From positions 751,666 to 815,665 of the forward strand of contig NZ_RJJD01000008.1 of the NCBI RefSeq assembly GCF_003721515.1: a DNA stretch of 64,000 nt, written 5' to 3'. The position numbers were made by a program, and so were the translations under genes. The stretch comes from Rufibacter latericius. GTDB taxonomy: Bacteria; Bacteroidota; Bacteroidia; Cytophagales; Hymenobacteraceae. The notes under the pieces are model-generated. The model was not told the DNA's origin. It worked only from the letters and a program-made list of their open reading frames with translations, and did not search any database. Below are positions 62,893 to 64,000 of this stretch, in pieces (the stretch's first letter is position 1; each line of letters opens with the position of its first letter).

Positions 62893-63669
62893 GTGAGTTT
62901 CGAGATAAAGCTGTCGCTGTTTGAAGGCCCGTTTGACTTGTTGCTTTTCTTCATTGAGCGCGATGAGTTGGACATCCATGACATTCCCATTTTCAAGATC
63001 ACCAATGATTTTGTGGGTTACATCCGGCAGTTGGAGACGATGAACATGGAAGTGGCCAGCGAATTCATCCTCACGGCGGCCACGCTCATGCGCATCAAGG
63101 CCAAAATGCTCCTGCCCCGTTTTGAAAAGGACGAAGAAGGCAACGAGATTGACCCACGCCAGGAATTGGTGCAGCACCTGCTGGAATACAAGCGGTTCAA
63201 AGAGGTACTGGGCGACCTTAGTTTGCTGGAAGACGTGCGCCTGCAGCAGGAATTACGCGGCAATACTGACGAGGAGTTAGGCAAGATTGCCTCCAAGCAC
63301 CAGTTGGAGTACGAGCTCAAAGACTTGAACCTGTACCATCTCATGCAGTCGTTCCACAAGGCCATGCAGCGCTACGAGGAAGAGCAGAATCGGCCGAAAC
63401 ATACGGTATACACCTATCCGTACACCATTGACCAGCAACGCAACTATATCAAGCACCGGGTAAGTGCACAAGGAATGGTGCAGTTTACCGATCTGGTAGA
63501 GGCCTTCCCTGACAAAATTGGATTAATCTTTAACTTTCTGGCTATCTTAGACTTGCTCCAGCTCAACGAGATTGGTTTGGAGATTGGCGATGGTTTTAAT
63601 AATTTCCGTATTGTGCCTTATTCTGAACACCAGCACCTGACCATCACCGACCATGGATCTGAATCGTAA
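62893..63669 (+). CDS. scpA: Segregation and condensation protein A
   Basis: Kleisin subunit that bridges the SMC heads with ScpB in chromosome condensation. 258 residues from a GTG at 62893. The family start SFEIKLSLFEGPFDLLLFFIERDELDIHDI is unmistakable in pieces (LFEGPFDLLL, DELDIHDIPI), followed by FILTAATLMRIKAKMLLP. The C-terminal winged-helix includes FTDLVEAFPDKIGLIFNFLAILDLLQL. The middle is charged and helical, as in other ScpA. It overlaps the next gene by 17 bp in a different frame, so the two are translationally linked. Confidence 0.95.
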   Translation: MSFEIKLSLFEGPFDLLLFFIERDELDIHDIPIFKITNDFVGYIRQLETMNMEVASEFILTAATLMRIKAKMLLPRFEKDEEGNEIDPRQELVQHLLEYKRFKEVLGDLSLLEDVRLQQELRGNTDEELGKIASKHQLEYELKDLNLYHLMQSFHKAMQRYEEEQNRPKHTVYTYPYTIDQQRNYIKHRVSAQGMVQFTDLVEAFPDKIGLIFNFLAILDLLQLNEIGLEIGDGFNNFRIVPYSEHQHLTITDHGSES

Positions 63670-64000
63670 GAAACTTCTCTCGTATTTCACGCCGCAACGG
63701 ATTCTGATTCCCGTGGTAATTGGGTTAGGCGCAATTGGGTACATGTTCTACCGCGACAGCGCCGAAATGGATCTCACGCCGCTTTACAACGCCAAGCCTT
63801 TCTGGCTGGTGATGACCGTGGTAGTGCTCATGGTGCGTGACCTGGGGTACATTTACCGCATACGATATGTGACCGAGAAGTTCCTGAGCTGGCGAAAAAG
63901 CGTGGACGTGATTATGCTCTGGGAGTTTGCCTCCTGCGTGATGCCCTCAGTGGTGGGCGGTTCTACCGTGGCGGCTTTTATCTTGAACAAGGAAGGCCTG
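63653..64000 (+). CDS. Flippase-like membrane protein (UPF0104/LPG synthase TM type), 5' part
   Basis: The ATG at 63653 opens a frame of 116 codons to the window end. It starts MDLNRKKLLSYFTPQRIL, followed by hydrophobic segments at about 16-31 (RILIPVVIGLGAIGYM) and 50-62 (FWLVMTVVVLMVR), and the motif VVGGSTVAAFILNKEG. This motif and layout match the lysylphosphatidylglycerol-synthase transmembrane / YbhN-like flippase family. The remainder lies outside the window, so the substrate cannot be assessed. It overlaps scpA by 17 bp. Confidence 0.8.
   Translation, partial: MDLNRKKLLSYFTPQRILIPVVIGLGAIGYMFYRDSAEMDLTPLYNAKPFWLVMTVVVLMVRDLGYIYRIRYVTEKFLSWRKSVDVIMLWEFASCVMPSVVGGSTVAAFILNKEGL

Overview
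The window looks like chromosomal DNA of a Bacteroidetes, most likely a Cytophagales member near Rufibacter/Pontibacter/Hymenobacter (family level is inference). Supporting features are three SusC/SusD pairs, a type IX secretion C-terminal sorting domain, promoters of the Bacteroidetes form TTG-N18..21-TAnnTTTG, no visible Shine-Dalgarno sequences, and the rpsU-xerC-hpf cluster. I found no tRNA or rRNA gene, CRISPR array, transposase, phage module or recognisable defence system.

Layout. 1-1.9 kb: 5' part of uvrB (minus). 2.0-5.0 kb: a lipoprotein, a small membrane protein, and an ECF sigma factor overlapping a gene for a protein with an N-terminal membrane anchor and a C-terminal outer-membrane barrel. 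5.2-8.8 kb: minus-strand operon TPR protein - ComA-like phosphosulfolactate synthase - DedA protein - aroE. 8.9-13.9 kb: exopolysaccharide module (export lipoprotein, tyrosine autokinase, PHP phosphatase, sugar epimerase). 14.3-18.4 kb: acyl-CoA dehydrogenase, rpsU-xerC-hpf, metK. 18.7-24.5 kb: two tandem PAP2 phosphatases, an S9 peptidase and an amidase. 24.9-35.7 kb: two minus-strand susCD pairs separated by an AT-rich gene-poor gap. 36.4-42.8 kb: DUF6588-like protein, TauE/SafE permease, lamin-tail surface protein, asd, a Cys-rich lipoprotein. 43.1-47.8 kb: a plus-strand susCD pair, followed by a decayed copy of that same lipoprotein gene. 48.6-54.1 kb: a 1829-residue secreted protein joining a phosphodiester glycosidase and a metallophosphatase. 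54.2-64 kb: lipoprotein, response regulator, sortilin-like propeller protein, alpha/beta hydrolase, small membrane protein, dxs, scpA and the start of a flippase-like membrane protein.

How the genes work together. Housekeeping genes (uvrB, aroE, rpsU, xerC, hpf, metK, asd, dxs, scpA) alternate with envelope and nutrient-uptake genes. The exopolysaccharide block is a self-contained export and length-control set without glycosyltransferases in view. None of the susCD pairs has a carbohydrate-active enzyme or sensor beside it, so substrates cannot be assigned.

The most notable non-gene signal is a dispersed imperfect palindrome of about 36-40 bp, present in at least a dozen intergenic copies. 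Several copies overlap stop codons, one overlaps a start codon, and some appear built into long perfect-stem terminators. A second signal is a terminator-like hairpin whose 3' arm contains the xerC start codon. A third is the duplicated, partly decayed lipoprotein gene bracketing the third susCD locus.
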